64,000 bases of DNA, from contig CBDCPI010000013.1 of the NCBI GenBank assembly GCA_965220245.1, positions 124,001 through 188,000 on the forward strand. Direction: 5' to 3'. Below are positions 1-7,221 of this stretch, piece by piece. This DNA comes from CBDCPI01 sp965220245 (GTDB taxonomy: Bacteria; Chloroflexota; Dehalococcoidia; Lucifugimonadales; UBA3495). The stretch's first letter is position 1; each line of letters starts with the position of its first letter. Below the pieces are notes generated by a model, which ran no database searches, was not told the origin of the DNA, and worked only from the letters and a program-made list of their open reading frames with translations. The translations under genes and the position numbers were made by a program.

Positions 1-351
1 CTTCCCGTTCCGCCAAGTTGGAGCATTGAGCGCGTGAACCTTACGGGCCGCTTCCTCGAATGTCGGCGTGATCTCTGGCGCTGGCGCTGGCACGGCCTTG
101 GCTTTCTTGCTGAATGGGTCACGTCCATTGGCTATCGCTACCCTATTGGCGTCTGCCGCCTTCCGTGCTTGGAGTATGCTTACAGCGGGCCAGCCCCCCA
201 AGCCCCGGTCCATCCGCTTTGATGCTACCCTTATCCTCTGTACCCATTGCCTTGTCCCGTTCTTTGTCACCACCAAATACAGGCCCTCAGAATCCCTATA
301 CCTACCCGTCTCAGTGAATCCTTGAATTGCCTTGGCTGTCAGTCCCACCAT
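1..351 (-). CDS. Tyrosine-recombinase integrase, N-terminal part (runs off left edge)
   Basis: The frame is open from an ATG at 351 to base 1 (117 codons, no stop), so the gene is cut by the window edge. The translation reads MVGLTAKAIQGF, then RYRDSEGLYLVVTKNGTRQW, then LGGWPAVSILQARKAA, and later PTFEEAARKVHA. This matches the arm-type DNA-binding domain (DUF4102) and the start of the core-binding domain of P4/lambda-type integrases, which catalyse site-specific integration and excision. The catalytic domain with the Arg/His/Tyr residues is outside the window. The start is supported by a GGAGG motif at 359-363. The gene begins just past the 3' end of a tRNA-Ala gene on the same strand, the usual order in tRNA-targeting genomic islands. 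The island body should therefore lie to the left. The family is clear; the specificity is inferred from position. Confidence 0.85.
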   Translation of the reverse strand, partial: MVGLTAKAIQGFTETGRYRDSEGLYLVVTKNGTRQWVQRIRVASKRMDRGLGGWPAVSILQARKAADANRVAIANGRDPFSKKAKAVPAPAPEITPTFEEAARKVHALNAPTWRNGK

Positions 352-363
352 TGCCAGCCCTCC

Positions 364-399
364 TATACCACCGTATCCCACCGGCCTTATCCCACCGGC
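364..399. repeat. Short direct repeats in the integrase leader
   Basis: TATCCCACCGGC occurs exactly twice (374-385 and 388-399), 14 bases apart start to start. A partial third copy, TATACCACCG, lies at 364-373. They sit between the predicted integrase promoter and its ribosome binding site. They could be arm-type integrase sites or an autoregulatory operator; the sequence alone does not decide. Confidence 0.5.
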
Positions 400-406
400 T
401 GGCCTA

Positions 407-435
407 ATTATGGTTATACTACGGGCTATTGTCAA
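407..435 (-). promoter_or_regulatory. Predicted sigma70-type promoter of the integrase gene
   Basis: On the minus strand TTGACA (430-435) is followed after exactly 17 bases by CATAAT (407-412). It lies between the tRNA 3' end and the integrase start, giving a short leader that contains the direct repeats. Confidence 0.55.
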
Positions 436-456
436 TAGGGAATGGTGGTATAAAAG

Positions 457-528
457 TGGAGGTGAGGGGAATCGAACCCCTGGCCCCCTGCGTGCAAAGC
501 AGGTACTCTCCCGCTGAGCTACACCCCC
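457..528 (-). tRNA. tRNA-Ala (anticodon UGC)
   Basis: The 72-nt cloverleaf folds completely. The acceptor is GGGGGTG with CACCTCC and includes the G3-U70 wobble pair that is the alanine identity element. The D stem is GCTC/GAGT. The anticodon stem is CCTGC/GCAGG with loop TTTGCAC (anticodon TGC). The T stem is AGGGG/CCCCT with loop TTCGATT, and the discriminator is A73. CCA is not encoded. The 3' end faces the integrase gene, so it is the likely attachment site of the neighbouring element. Confidence 0.97.
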
Positions 529-540
529 AAGGATAATTTC

Positions 541-570
541 AGTGTAGGATTGGTTTCGGCTGATTGTCAA
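541..570 (-). promoter_or_regulatory. Predicted promoter of tRNA-Ala
   Basis: Minus-strand TTGACA (565-570), an 18-base spacer, then TACACT (541-546). The -10 ends 12 bases before the mature tRNA 5' end, a suitable distance for a short 5' leader removed by RNase P. Confidence 0.55.
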
Positions 571-680
571 CGAAGCTGCGAGTGGATTCGACACCACTCC
601 CGTCCCAAGGGTATCATACCCGGTGCCATAGCCTACAGATTTCCAATCTAGGCCGCGACGCCGGCTAATAGGAGACACCA

Positions 681-1877
681 ATGCGAGAAGTGGCGATTGT
701 TTCACCGGTACGCACCGCTGTGGGGAATTTCGGCGGTACCCTGCGGGATGTTTCCGCCGCCGAGCTAGGCAGCCTGGTAATAAAGGAAACTCTAGAGCGC
801 AGCGGTCTGGACCCGGCCAAAGTCGACGACGTTATTCTAGGCCACGGCTACCCCAGCGGCGAGAATCCCGCCATCGGCCGGCTGGCGTCTTTGAAAGCCG
901 GGCTGCCCATTGAGGTGCCGGGTTACCAGTTGGACCGCCGCTGCTCCTCGGGCTTGCAGGCCATCCTTAACGCGGCCATGCTGGTCCAGACCGACAATGC
1001 CGATGTGGTGATCGCTGGCGGTGTCGAGAGTATGAGCGCTGCCGAATATTATGTTAACGAGTCCCGCTGGGGAGGCCGCTTCGGCTCGGTAACCTTCCAC
1101 GACCGGCTGGCCCGGGCCCGGGAAACCATCTCTCCGGAAGAACGCTTCGGCTACATCTCCGGCATGATCGAAACGGCGGAAAACCTGGCCGGCCAATACG
1201 AGATCACCCGGCAAGAACAGGATGAATACGCCCTCCGCAGTCACCAGAGGGCGGTGGCCGCCGCCGAGGGCGGGGTGTTTAGCAAGGAAGTTGTAGCGGT
1301 GCCGGTGCCCCAACGGCGGGGCGGTCCGGTCCCCTTCGAGAAGGATGAAGGCCCCCGAGCGGACACCAACCTGGAAGCTCTGGGGCGGTTGCGGGCGATA
1401 ATGCCCGACGGCACCGTAACCGCAGGCAACGCCAGCAGCCAGAACGACGCCGCGTCGGTGTGTCTGGTGGTAGCCGGGGACAAGCTGGAGGAATTGGGGC
1501 TGCAACCCATGGGATTCCTCCGGGGATGGTCGGTCACTGGCTGCCATCCGGCTTACATGGGAATCGGTCCCGTGTCCGCGGTCGCCAAGGTAATGGGCAA
1601 AGTTGGTCTTGCTCTCGAAGACATGGACTTGATCGAGTTAAACGAAGCTTTTGCCGCCCAAGTCTTGGCCGTGCTTCGAGAGTGGAAGCTGCCCAATGAG
1701 GACAAGCTAAACGTTAACGGCTCCGGGATTTCCTTGGGCCACCCGATCGCGGCCACGGGCGCCCGGATTCTGACCACACTGCTCCATGAGATGGAACGCC
1801 GGGACGTTCAGCTTGGGCTGGAGACCATGTGCGTCGGCGGCGGTCAAGGCGTAGCCGCGGTGTTCGAGCGCCGCTAA
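681..1877 (+). CDS. Acetyl-CoA acetyltransferase / 3-ketoacyl-CoA thiolase
   Basis: 398 aa, full thiolase length. The nucleophile Cys88 lies in DRRCSSGLQA. NEAFA, the GHPIAATGA motif (His354) and the C-terminal CVGGGQG (Cys384, acid/base) are all present, so the enzyme should be active. Thiolases cleave 3-ketoacyl-CoA with CoA or condense two acetyl-CoA, in the cytoplasm. The ATG is preceded by AGGAG at a good distance. It is the first gene right of the tRNA and points away from it. No other beta-oxidation gene follows directly, so the substrate (acetoacetyl-CoA or a longer chain) cannot be fixed. A second, divergent thiolase lies at 18817-19971. Confidence 0.93.
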   Translation: MREVAIVSPVRTAVGNFGGTLRDVSAAELGSLVIKETLERSGLDPAKVDDVILGHGYPSGENPAIGRLASLKAGLPIEVPGYQLDRRCSSGLQAILNAAMLVQTDNADVVIAGGVESMSAAEYYVNESRWGGRFGSVTFHDRLARARETISPEERFGYISGMIETAENLAGQYEITRQEQDEYALRSHQRAVAAAEGGVFSKEVVAVPVPQRRGGPVPFEKDEGPRADTNLEALGRLRAIMPDGTVTAGNASSQNDAASVCLVVAGDKLEELGLQPMGFLRGWSVTGCHPAYMGIGPVSAVAKVMGKVGLALEDMDLIELNEAFAAQVLAVLREWKLPNEDKLNVNGSGISLGHPIAATGARILTTLLHEMERRDVQLGLETMCVGGGQGVAAVFERR

Positions 1878-1910
1878 CTCTACAGCGATTTGAGGCCCTA
1901 ACCCTTCCCA

Positions 1911-1939
1911 TTGACACACCACGGATGACAACATAGGAT
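1911..1939 (+). promoter_or_regulatory. Candidate promoter of the NHL-repeat gene
   Basis: TTGACA (1911-1916), 17-base spacer, TAGGAT (1934-1939). It starts 34 bases past the thiolase stop and leaves a leader of about 95 bases before the NHL gene, so that gene is probably transcribed separately. Confidence 0.4.
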
Positions 1940-2037
1940 AGCGTCGACCCGCGCGGCGGGACACCACTATGGGCCGAATCCAGACTTCGCCCGGCTCCTC
2001 AGGAGCGGAAGCGGAGCACCAAAGATGAGGGGGCAAT

Positions 2038-2979
2038 ATGCCTGGAACTTATGGCAGCGGCGACTTCACTTACAACTTCGTTGAAGGATGGGCCAAGTTG
2101 CCCGAGGGTATGACCTTTCAAGAGTGTCCGGGGGTAGCCGTAGATTCCCGGGACAACGTCTATGTTCTAACCAGAGGGGAGCACCCTGTCATCGTTTTTG
2201 ACAAAGACGGGAACTTCATCCGTTCCTTTGGCGAGGGACTGTTCAGCAACCGGACCCATGGACTGTACATCGCCCACGATGACTCGGTGTTGGCGGCCGA
2301 TGACGGCATCCATACCATTCAGAAGTTTAACTCTGAAGGCGATAAACTCATGGAAATCGGGCAGCGGGACCATCCTGCCCCCCGGTGGAGCGGCCAGCCC
2401 TTCAACCGCCCCACGTCGGCTGCCATCATGCCCAGCAACGGGGACGTGTACATCTCCGATGGGTACGGCAACTCCCGCATCCACGTCTATTCCGGGTCTG
2501 GAGAGTACAAGCATTCCTGGGGCAGTCCGGGCATCGACGCCGGCCAATTCATCCGGCCCCACAACATTGCCGTAGACGCCAACGACCGGGTCTACGTAGT
2601 GGACCGGGAGTGCCACCGCATCCAGATCTTTGATCCCCAAGGCAACTTCATCACCATGTGGAACAATATCCACCGGCCCGATTCCATGGTCCTGTGGAAC
2701 GACTACATCTACGTTGGGGAGCTAAACGGCATGGGTGGGGTCGACGACGCCCCCGGACTCGGACACCGGGTAACGGTCTACGATCTTGAGGGCAACCGGG
2801 TCTGCATGTTCGGGGCCGCCGAAGAGGGAGAAGGGGCCGGCCAGTTTATCGCGCCCCACGGGATTGCGGTGGACTCCACGGGAGCCGTATACGTGGCCGA
2901 AGTGTCATACACTATCCGCGGCCAGCACATGGACCCGCCGAAGGAGCTTAGGAGCCTATCCAAGTACGCCCGGGCGTAG
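2038..2979 (+). CDS. NHL-repeat beta-propeller protein
   Basis: 313 aa with repeated blades of the NHL type: PGVAVDSRDNVYVLTRG, RPHNIAVDANDRVYVVDR, APHGIAVDSTGAVYVAE, and weaker copies between, fitting a six-bladed propeller. The arrangement resembles the lyase-like domain of peptidylglycine alpha-amidating enzymes and SMP-30/gluconolactonase-like proteins, but catalytic residues cannot be assigned with confidence. No signal peptide is visible, so it is probably cytoplasmic. A GAGGGGG motif precedes the ATG. It is followed at 119 bases by the gene pair that ends in a selenoprotein; a functional link is possible but not shown. Confidence 0.85.
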   Translation: MPGTYGSGDFTYNFVEGWAKLPEGMTFQECPGVAVDSRDNVYVLTRGEHPVIVFDKDGNFIRSFGEGLFSNRTHGLYIAHDDSVLAADDGIHTIQKFNSEGDKLMEIGQRDHPAPRWSGQPFNRPTSAAIMPSNGDVYISDGYGNSRIHVYSGSGEYKHSWGSPGIDAGQFIRPHNIAVDANDRVYVVDRECHRIQIFDPQGNFITMWNNIHRPDSMVLWNDYIYVGELNGMGGVDDAPGLGHRVTVYDLEGNRVCMFGAAEEGEGAGQFIAPHGIAVDSTGAVYVAEVSYTIRGQHMDPPKELRSLSKYARA

Positions 2980-3050
2980 GGAACACCTGCCGTAAACTCC
3001 CATCGCCGGCCATTTCCCCGACTATTTTCAAGGGAGGCAGCGTTAGATCA

Positions 3051-3101
3051 ATGGGCGATGCCTCCCAAATAACTGTTCCGGCGGAAGGCGATAGCTTTTG
3101 A
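3051..3101 (+). CDS. Possible 16-codon leader ORF overlapping the next gene
   Basis: ATG at 3051 is preceded by GGGAGG and reads MGDASQITVPAEGDSF, then TGA at 3099-3101. The stop overlaps the TTG start of the next gene (TTGA, 3098-3101), as in translational coupling. It may be a leader peptide, or the true N-terminus of the next gene separated by a frameshift. Evidence is limited to its ribosome binding site and the overlap. Confidence 0.3.
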   Translation: MGDASQITVPAEGDSF

Positions 3102-4156
3102 GAGACTTGGGCGATACAACCAACGTGCAGTGGGACTCCGCATTGGAGGCCATTGAACGTTGCTATGAATTAGGCTGGACCGACGGCCTGCCGGTGATTC
3201 CCCCCACCGTGGACCGGGTAAACCAATTCTTGGAACAGGTAGGACGTCCCGCAGGAGAGGTGGTGGGGGAGATTCCCGAGCGGCGGCGTGAGATCACGGT
3301 GGCCAAGGTAGCCGCCAACGCGGTGATGGCGGGATGTCTCCCCGAGTACATGCCGGTGGTGCTGGCGGCCGTCGAGGCGATGCTGGACCCAGTGTTCAAC
3401 TTAGTAGGACCCTCCTCCAGCATGGGGGGTTCGGCCGTGTTGGCCATCGTCAACGGTCCGGTGGCCCAAGACTTGGGCGTCAACTCCCGGAACAACCTGT
3501 TCGGTCCCGGCAACCGGGCCAACGCCACCATCGGCCGGACCATCCGGCTAGTCCTGATGAACGCCTGCGCCGCCGTCCCCGGATTGTACGACCGCAGCGT
3601 GATCGGCCACCCGGGCAAGTACACCTACTGCATTGCCGAGGCGGAGACCGAGACCCACTGGACGCCCTTGCACATGGAACGTGGCTTCTCGCCTCAGCAG
3701 AGCGCGGTCACCGTGTTCGCCGGGGAAAGTCCCCGTCAAGTCCGGGCCACCGGCAACCCTAACGCGATTCTTTACGCCATCGCCGATGTGGCCTCCACCC
3801 TGGGCACCAATATGTCAACTTCCGGCTCGGTGGGGGACTCGGTGACCGGGGTCCGTCAAGGTCAGGTGGTGGTGACCATCGCCGGGGACTCCAACCTCTG
3901 GCGGGACTGGACTAAAGAACAAGTCCGGGACTATCTCCATAGAAACATACACCGGTCCGTAGCCGACTTGAAACATGCCCAGGTCCTTAGCGGCGATGTC
4001 GAACCCGGTGACGATGATCGGCTGATCGAGTTGGTGCCCGAGGCCGAGGACATTCTCTTGGTCTTTGCCGGGGGGGAAGAGTCCAACATGTCCTCGGTGA
4101 TCCCCAGTTGGGGACCTAAAGTAGCCTGCACCGCGGTCAGCAAAGAGGTGCGTTAG
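3098..4156 (+). CDS. Conserved protein of unknown function, paired with the UGSC selenoprotein
   Basis: 352 aa, family not recognised. Visible stretches that look conserved are GWTDGLPVIPPT near residue 30, a Gly-rich LVGPSSSMGGSAVLAIVNGP, NNLFGPGNRANATIGR around residue 140, and STSGSVGDSVTG near residue 245. No membrane segment or signal peptide is seen. It starts at TTG 3098, the only start after the upstream stop at 3092, with GGAAGG at 3083-3088. It lies 81 bases upstream of the UGSC selenoprotein on the same strand. In my recollection such proteins sit next to UGSC genes in related genomes, which would make it a substrate-handling partner of a selenol enzyme. That role is an inference. 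Confidence 0.75.
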   Translation: MRDLGDTTNVQWDSALEAIERCYELGWTDGLPVIPPTVDRVNQFLEQVGRPAGEVVGEIPERRREITVAKVAANAVMAGCLPEYMPVVLAAVEAMLDPVFNLVGPSSSMGGSAVLAIVNGPVAQDLGVNSRNNLFGPGNRANATIGRTIRLVLMNACAAVPGLYDRSVIGHPGKYTYCIAEAETETHWTPLHMERGFSPQQSAVTVFAGESPRQVRATGNPNAILYAIADVASTLGTNMSTSGSVGDSVTGVRQGQVVVTIAGDSNLWRDWTKEQVRDYLHRNIHRSVADLKHAQVLSGDVEPGDDDRLIELVPEAEDILLVFAGGEESNMSSVIPSWGPKVACTAVSKEVR

Positions 4157-4237
4157 CCTTGGTATTCAGTCGAAGCCGTTGAATTTTCCAGGGCTACTTG
4201 TCAAAATTTTGGAAATCAACACGGGCCCGGAGTGAAC

Positions 4238-4783
4238 ATGGTACAGAAGAATGAACACGAGCTAGTGGTGCCTACTACCCAAGCGATTGTGGCCCCCTTC
4301 GACGGGGCTCCCCGTTTGCCTTCTTTGGCCGGCACCAAGTTGGGTATCATCGACGACAGCAAGAAGAACGCCGACGTGCTATTGGAAGAGTTGGTGGAGT
4401 TGTTCCGCACCCGGTACGAGATCGCCGACGTGAAGTGGCACCGGAAGCCCAGCGCCTCCAAACCCGCCGACCCGACAGCCATTAGGGAGTTGGCGGAAAG
4501 CTGCGATTCGGTGATCGTCGCGGTGGGTGATTGAGGCTCCTGCAGTGCGTGCAGTGTGCACGACGGAATCCACGTGGAGAACGCCGGTATCCCCTCAGCC
4601 ACCATCTGCACCGACCGGTTCGTACCGACGGCGGAAGGAATGGCCAAGATGTGGGGAGCTCCCGATTACCCCACAATCTACACCCAACACCCCATCGAGA
4701 ATCTAAGCCGGGAGCAACTTCGGCGCCGCGCCGAAGAACTGGCCCCGCTGGTAGTCCAAGTCTTGGTGGGCGACGTACAGTAG
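4238..4783 (+). CDS. UGSC-family selenoprotein (in-frame UGA read as selenocysteine)
   Basis: The frame from ATG 4238 runs through a TGA at 4532-4534 and stays open to a stop at 4783. The junction reads VIVAVGD-U-GSCSACSVHDG, the U-G-S-C redox motif of a known selenoprotein family first noticed in marine metagenomes. With readthrough the protein is 181 aa with Sec99. Sequence on both sides is coherent: SLAGTKLGIIDDSKKNADV before, ENAGIPSATICTDRFVPTAE after, giving an alpha/beta fold with the motif at a loop tip. Either half alone would be meaningless. A CCGGAG motif favours ATG 4238 over GTG 4232. The exact reaction is unknown; a thiol/selenol redox role is inferred from the motif. selA/selB/selC are not in the window. 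A Cys-to-Sec nonsense mutation is the alternative, but TGA exactly at the U of UGSC argues for recoding. Confidence 0.88.
4532..4561 (+). promoter_or_regulatory. Candidate bacterial SECIS hairpin after the UGA
   Basis: Directly after the UGA two mutually exclusive hairpins can form. One is CTGCA-GTGCG-TGCAG (4540-4554). The other is GTGCGT-GCAGT-GTGCAC (4545-4561), whose loop starts 16 bases after the UGA, within the spacing expected for SelB-dependent recoding. Bacterial SECIS elements are variable, so the assignment rests on position and pairing only. Confidence 0.5.
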
Positions 4784-4920
4784 GCCGTTGCGGTTCCTCC
4801 CCGATCTCCCATCGGCTATACATAGATGACTGCCGGGCCAGCTTGGAGACAGGTTCGGCCCGGTATTCATCAGCCAATAAAAAATGGCGATGGCGTCATA
4901 CAAGACCAGCGGGGGATAGC

Positions 4921-5103
4921 CTAAGAACGCATCTGGGGCGGCAGTAGGTTAGGGATGGCGTCTTCTATCGGATAGATTTCGTCGCACTGGTGGCAGGCGA
5001 GAGAACCGGAGATTATGTCATCCCCTTCTTCTACCTCAACGGTCAGTTCCAGGTCCCCTTTGCACACTGGGCAGGCCAAAATCTCCATCAAGTCCCGTTT
5101 CAA
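4921..5103 (-). CDS. Trm112-family zinc-binding protein
   Basis: 60 aa with MEILACPVCKGDLEL and LACHQCDEIYPIEDAIPNLLP: two Cys-x2-Cys pairs and the PNLLP tail typical of bacterial Trm112/YcaR-like proteins. In eukaryotes Trm112 activates methyltransferases; small bacterial versions are thought to act as partners of methyltransferases or related enzymes. It is the last gene of a minus-strand set, 2 bases after the membrane-protein gene, so the two are probably cotranscribed. No methyltransferase is adjacent. Confidence 0.88.
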   Translation of the reverse strand: MKRDLMEILACPVCKGDLELTVEVEEGDDIISGSLACHQCDEIYPIEDAIPNLLPPQMRS

Positions 5104-5104
5104 G

Positions 5105-5587
5105 CTACCCCCGGAGTCCCTCTTCGAATAAGGCGCTTAACACGTCCGCCAACGCGAACACAATCAGGCCTATTATCAGCACCGCGGTGGCGCCCGACAC
5201 GCCGGTGCGGAGCCGATGCCACCACCCAGTCCCCCAAGGCATGTCTTGGGGATAGCTGCGCTGGCGCAGGAACCTCACAACGTAGAACAGGTATAAAGCC
5301 AGCGATACCTTGACCGCCAACACCGCCACGTAAGCGGCCGTGATGGTGCCTTCGGTGAGACGGGCCACCGAGAGAATGACCCCCGTCAACAAGAGTACCC
5401 CAATGGCGGTGGTGATGAGTCCCCTGAACTCGTCGCCCAAGGCCCGGCCGGTCTCTTCCGGAGCGGGCGCCCGCTGGACGGCGGGACGCCAGACCATAAT
5501 GTAGAATATCCCTCCGCCCACCCAAGCCACCGCACCCAAAGCGTGCGCCCAGCGGATTACCAGAAGAACCCAATCTAGAACATCCAT
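5105..5587 (-). CDS. CopD-like four-helix membrane protein
   Basis: 160 aa from ATG 5587. Four hydrophobic segments are visible: LDWVLLVIRWAHALGAVAWV, then LITTAIGVLLLTGVILSV, then YVAVLAVKVSLALYLFYVV, then ATAVLIIGLIVFALADVLS. The WAHALGAVAWVGGGIFY start is typical of CopD/DUF-type copper-resistance or heme-binding membrane proteins, where the conserved His residues face the membrane. I chose the internal Met because the longer ORF (from 5704) overlaps the upstream tlpA-like gene and adds an implausible leader; no strong ribosome binding site distinguishes them. It lies between a TlpA thioredoxin and Trm112, consistent with envelope redox or metal handling. Confidence 0.7.
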   Translation of the reverse strand: MDVLDWVLLVIRWAHALGAVAWVGGGIFYIMVWRPAVQRAPAPEETGRALGDEFRGLITTAIGVLLLTGVILSVARLTEGTITAAYVAVLAVKVSLALYLFYVVRFLRQRSYPQDMPWGTGWWHRLRTGVSGATAVLIIGLIVFALADVLSALFEEGLRG

Positions 5588-5681
5588 AAAGAGGCGCCCC
5601 ACCCATTGTCCGGATTTGGGCCTGCAAGCCTGCTTCTCGGCGCTTTGGGCAAGCTCAACTCCGGGACATGTTGCGCCGGCA

Positions 5682-6230
5682 TTAAGGTGCAATAAGGCCG
5701 ACAATCTTTTCCTCGTCTAAAGCGCTAATCTGCTTGTCGACGATTCTACCGGACTTATCGATGAACACCGTGGTGGGAAAAACCTCCACTTGGAACTGTT
5801 CGGCGACCCGGCCGCCTAGGTCGGTGCCGAAACTGTAGGTCAACCCTAAATCGTTAATGAACTCCCTAGCGTCCTGTTCGCTGTCGAAGCCTCTAGGCAC
5901 AAACAAGCCTAGGAACACTACGCCTTGCCCCCGTAGGCGTTGCCAAGCGCCTTCGAAGGCTGGCATCTCCTCGCGACAAGGCGGGCAGGTTGGGTACCAG
6001 AAGTTGACCACCACCGGGGATTCGCCGGTTTGGTCCGATAGCCGGAAGTGGCTGCCGTCGTAGAGGGTTAGCTGAAAGTCCGGGGCCTTGGCTTGTCCTG
6101 GGCTTCCCTTCGGCCCCGGCTCAGGAGAAGGGCCACCTCCGCCACAGACCGACATTAACAACATGGCTAATATCGAAAGAATCACCGGCGCCCAAACTCG
6201 GCGCGGTCTGAGAAATGACAACTTGGCCAT
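5682..6230 (-). CDS. TlpA/ResA-type membrane-anchored thioredoxin
   Basis: 182 aa from ATG 6230. An N-terminal hydrophobic helix (VWAPVILSILAMLLMSVC) ends in Cys, a possible lipoprotein anchor although the lipobox (MSVC) is not canonical. A Pro/Gly-rich linker and a thioredoxin fold follow, with FWYPTCPPCREEMPAF (active site Cys-Pro-Pro-Cys) and the cis-Pro region VEVFPTTVFID. The family reduces disulfides outside the membrane, for example in cytochrome c maturation or metal delivery. It lies upstream of the CopD-like protein on the same strand, suggesting a shared envelope redox or copper function. No ccm gene is nearby. Confidence 0.88.
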   Translation of the reverse strand: MAKLSFLRPRRVWAPVILSILAMLLMSVCGGGGPSPEPGPKGSPGQAKAPDFQLTLYDGSHFRLSDQTGESPVVVNFWYPTCPPCREEMPAFEGAWQRLRGQGVVFLGLFVPRGFDSEQDAREFINDLGLTYSFGTDLGGRVAEQFQVEVFPTTVFIDKSGRIVDKQISALDEEKIVGLIAP

Positions 6231-6380
6231 CGGTATTGAAAGGTGAGTTCTTGACCAAGGCCGGATAGGTGATTGGGAGCCGATGCTTGGCCGGTATTGG
6301 GCGACGGGACCAAGTCCATTGGGTTGCCTGGACATTCTATAGTTGGCCTACCGGGGCGTCAATTTTGCCGCGACGGGTCG

Positions 6381-6408
6381 TTGACTTCTGTGCACCAGGT
6401 AATAGAAT
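6381..6408 (+). promoter_or_regulatory. Candidate promoter of the tandem SDR genes
   Basis: TTGACT (6381-6386), 16-base spacer, TAGAAT (6403-6408), 43 bases upstream of the first SDR start. It fits a sigma70 promoter but has no independent support. Confidence 0.4.
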
Positions 6409-6450
6409 CGACGATGTTACTGAAACTGGGGTTTGTCACGGAGTTAGCAG

Positions 6451-7209
6451 ATGCGGTTGGAAAATAAAGTCGCGCTAATCAGCGGCGGAGCTCGGGGCAT
6501 GGGGGCCGTCGAGGCCAAGCTGTTCGCCCAAGAAGGGGCCAAGGTGGTGATAGGCGACGTGTTGGAAGAGGAAGGACGGCAGACCGAGGCCAAAATCAAC
6601 GAAGCCGGGGGAGCCTGCCGGTTCGTCAAGCTGGACGTGGCCAGCGAGGATGACTGGCGCCAGGCCGTGGCTACCACGGTAGCCGCCTTCGGCAAGCTCG
6701 ATATTTTGGTGAACAATGCCGGAATATTCCCGGTGTTCTCTCTGGAGGAGACCAGCGCGGAGACTTGGGACCAAGTGATGGACATCAACGCCAAAGGGGT
6801 ATTTCTGGGCACCAAGCTGGCTATCCCCGAGATGCGCCGGAGCGGCGGCGGCTCCATCATCAACATCTCTTCAGTGGCCGGACTTATCGGCAGCGCCTCG
6901 GCCTCGGCCTCGGCCTACGGGGCCTCCAAGGGAGCGGTCCGGCTGTTTACCAAGTCGACGGCGGTCCAATATGCCAAGGACGGTATCCGGGCCAACTCGG
7001 TGCACCCCGGTATTATCGACACGCCAATGACTGCGCCAAGTATTCTGTCCGACCCGGCAAGACGCCAACATCAGATAGAACGGACGCCTCTGCACCGTTT
7101 GGGCGGTCCGGAGGACGTGGCCTACGGCGTCTTGTTCCTAGCGTCGGACGAGTCGTCGTTCATGACCGGTAGCGAACTAGTGATTGATGGGGGCCTGACC
7201 GCCCAATAA
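6451..7209 (+). CDS. Short-chain dehydrogenase/reductase, copy 1
   Basis: 252 aa classical SDR. The cofactor motif GGARGMGAVEA is at the N-terminus, GDVLEEE follows beta-3, then NNAG near residue 90, and the catalytic Ser-Tyr156-x3-Lys160 in the INISSVAG...SAYGASKGA region. It oxidises or reduces an alcohol/ketone with NAD(P); the relatives most like it act on steroids or 3-oxoacyl chains, but the substrate is not readable. GGAG lies 7 bases before the ATG. It is followed 12 bases later by a close paralogue, so the two form an operon from a tandem duplication. It carries two extra residues from a GCCTCG hexanucleotide repeat just before Tyr156. Confidence 0.92.
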   Translation: MRLENKVALISGGARGMGAVEAKLFAQEGAKVVIGDVLEEEGRQTEAKINEAGGACRFVKLDVASEDDWRQAVATTVAAFGKLDILVNNAGIFPVFSLEETSAETWDQVMDINAKGVFLGTKLAIPEMRRSGGGSIINISSVAGLIGSASASASAYGASKGAVRLFTKSTAVQYAKDGIRANSVHPGIIDTPMTAPSILSDPARRQHQIERTPLHRLGGPEDVAYGVLFLASDESSFMTGSELVIDGGLTAQ

Positions 7210-7221
7210 GGAGCGATACCG

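Noticed and set aside
837..1547. 236-aa minus-strand ORF across the thiolase
   Set aside because: Opposite-strand shadow of a well-conserved thiolase; no ribosome binding site or recognisable domain.
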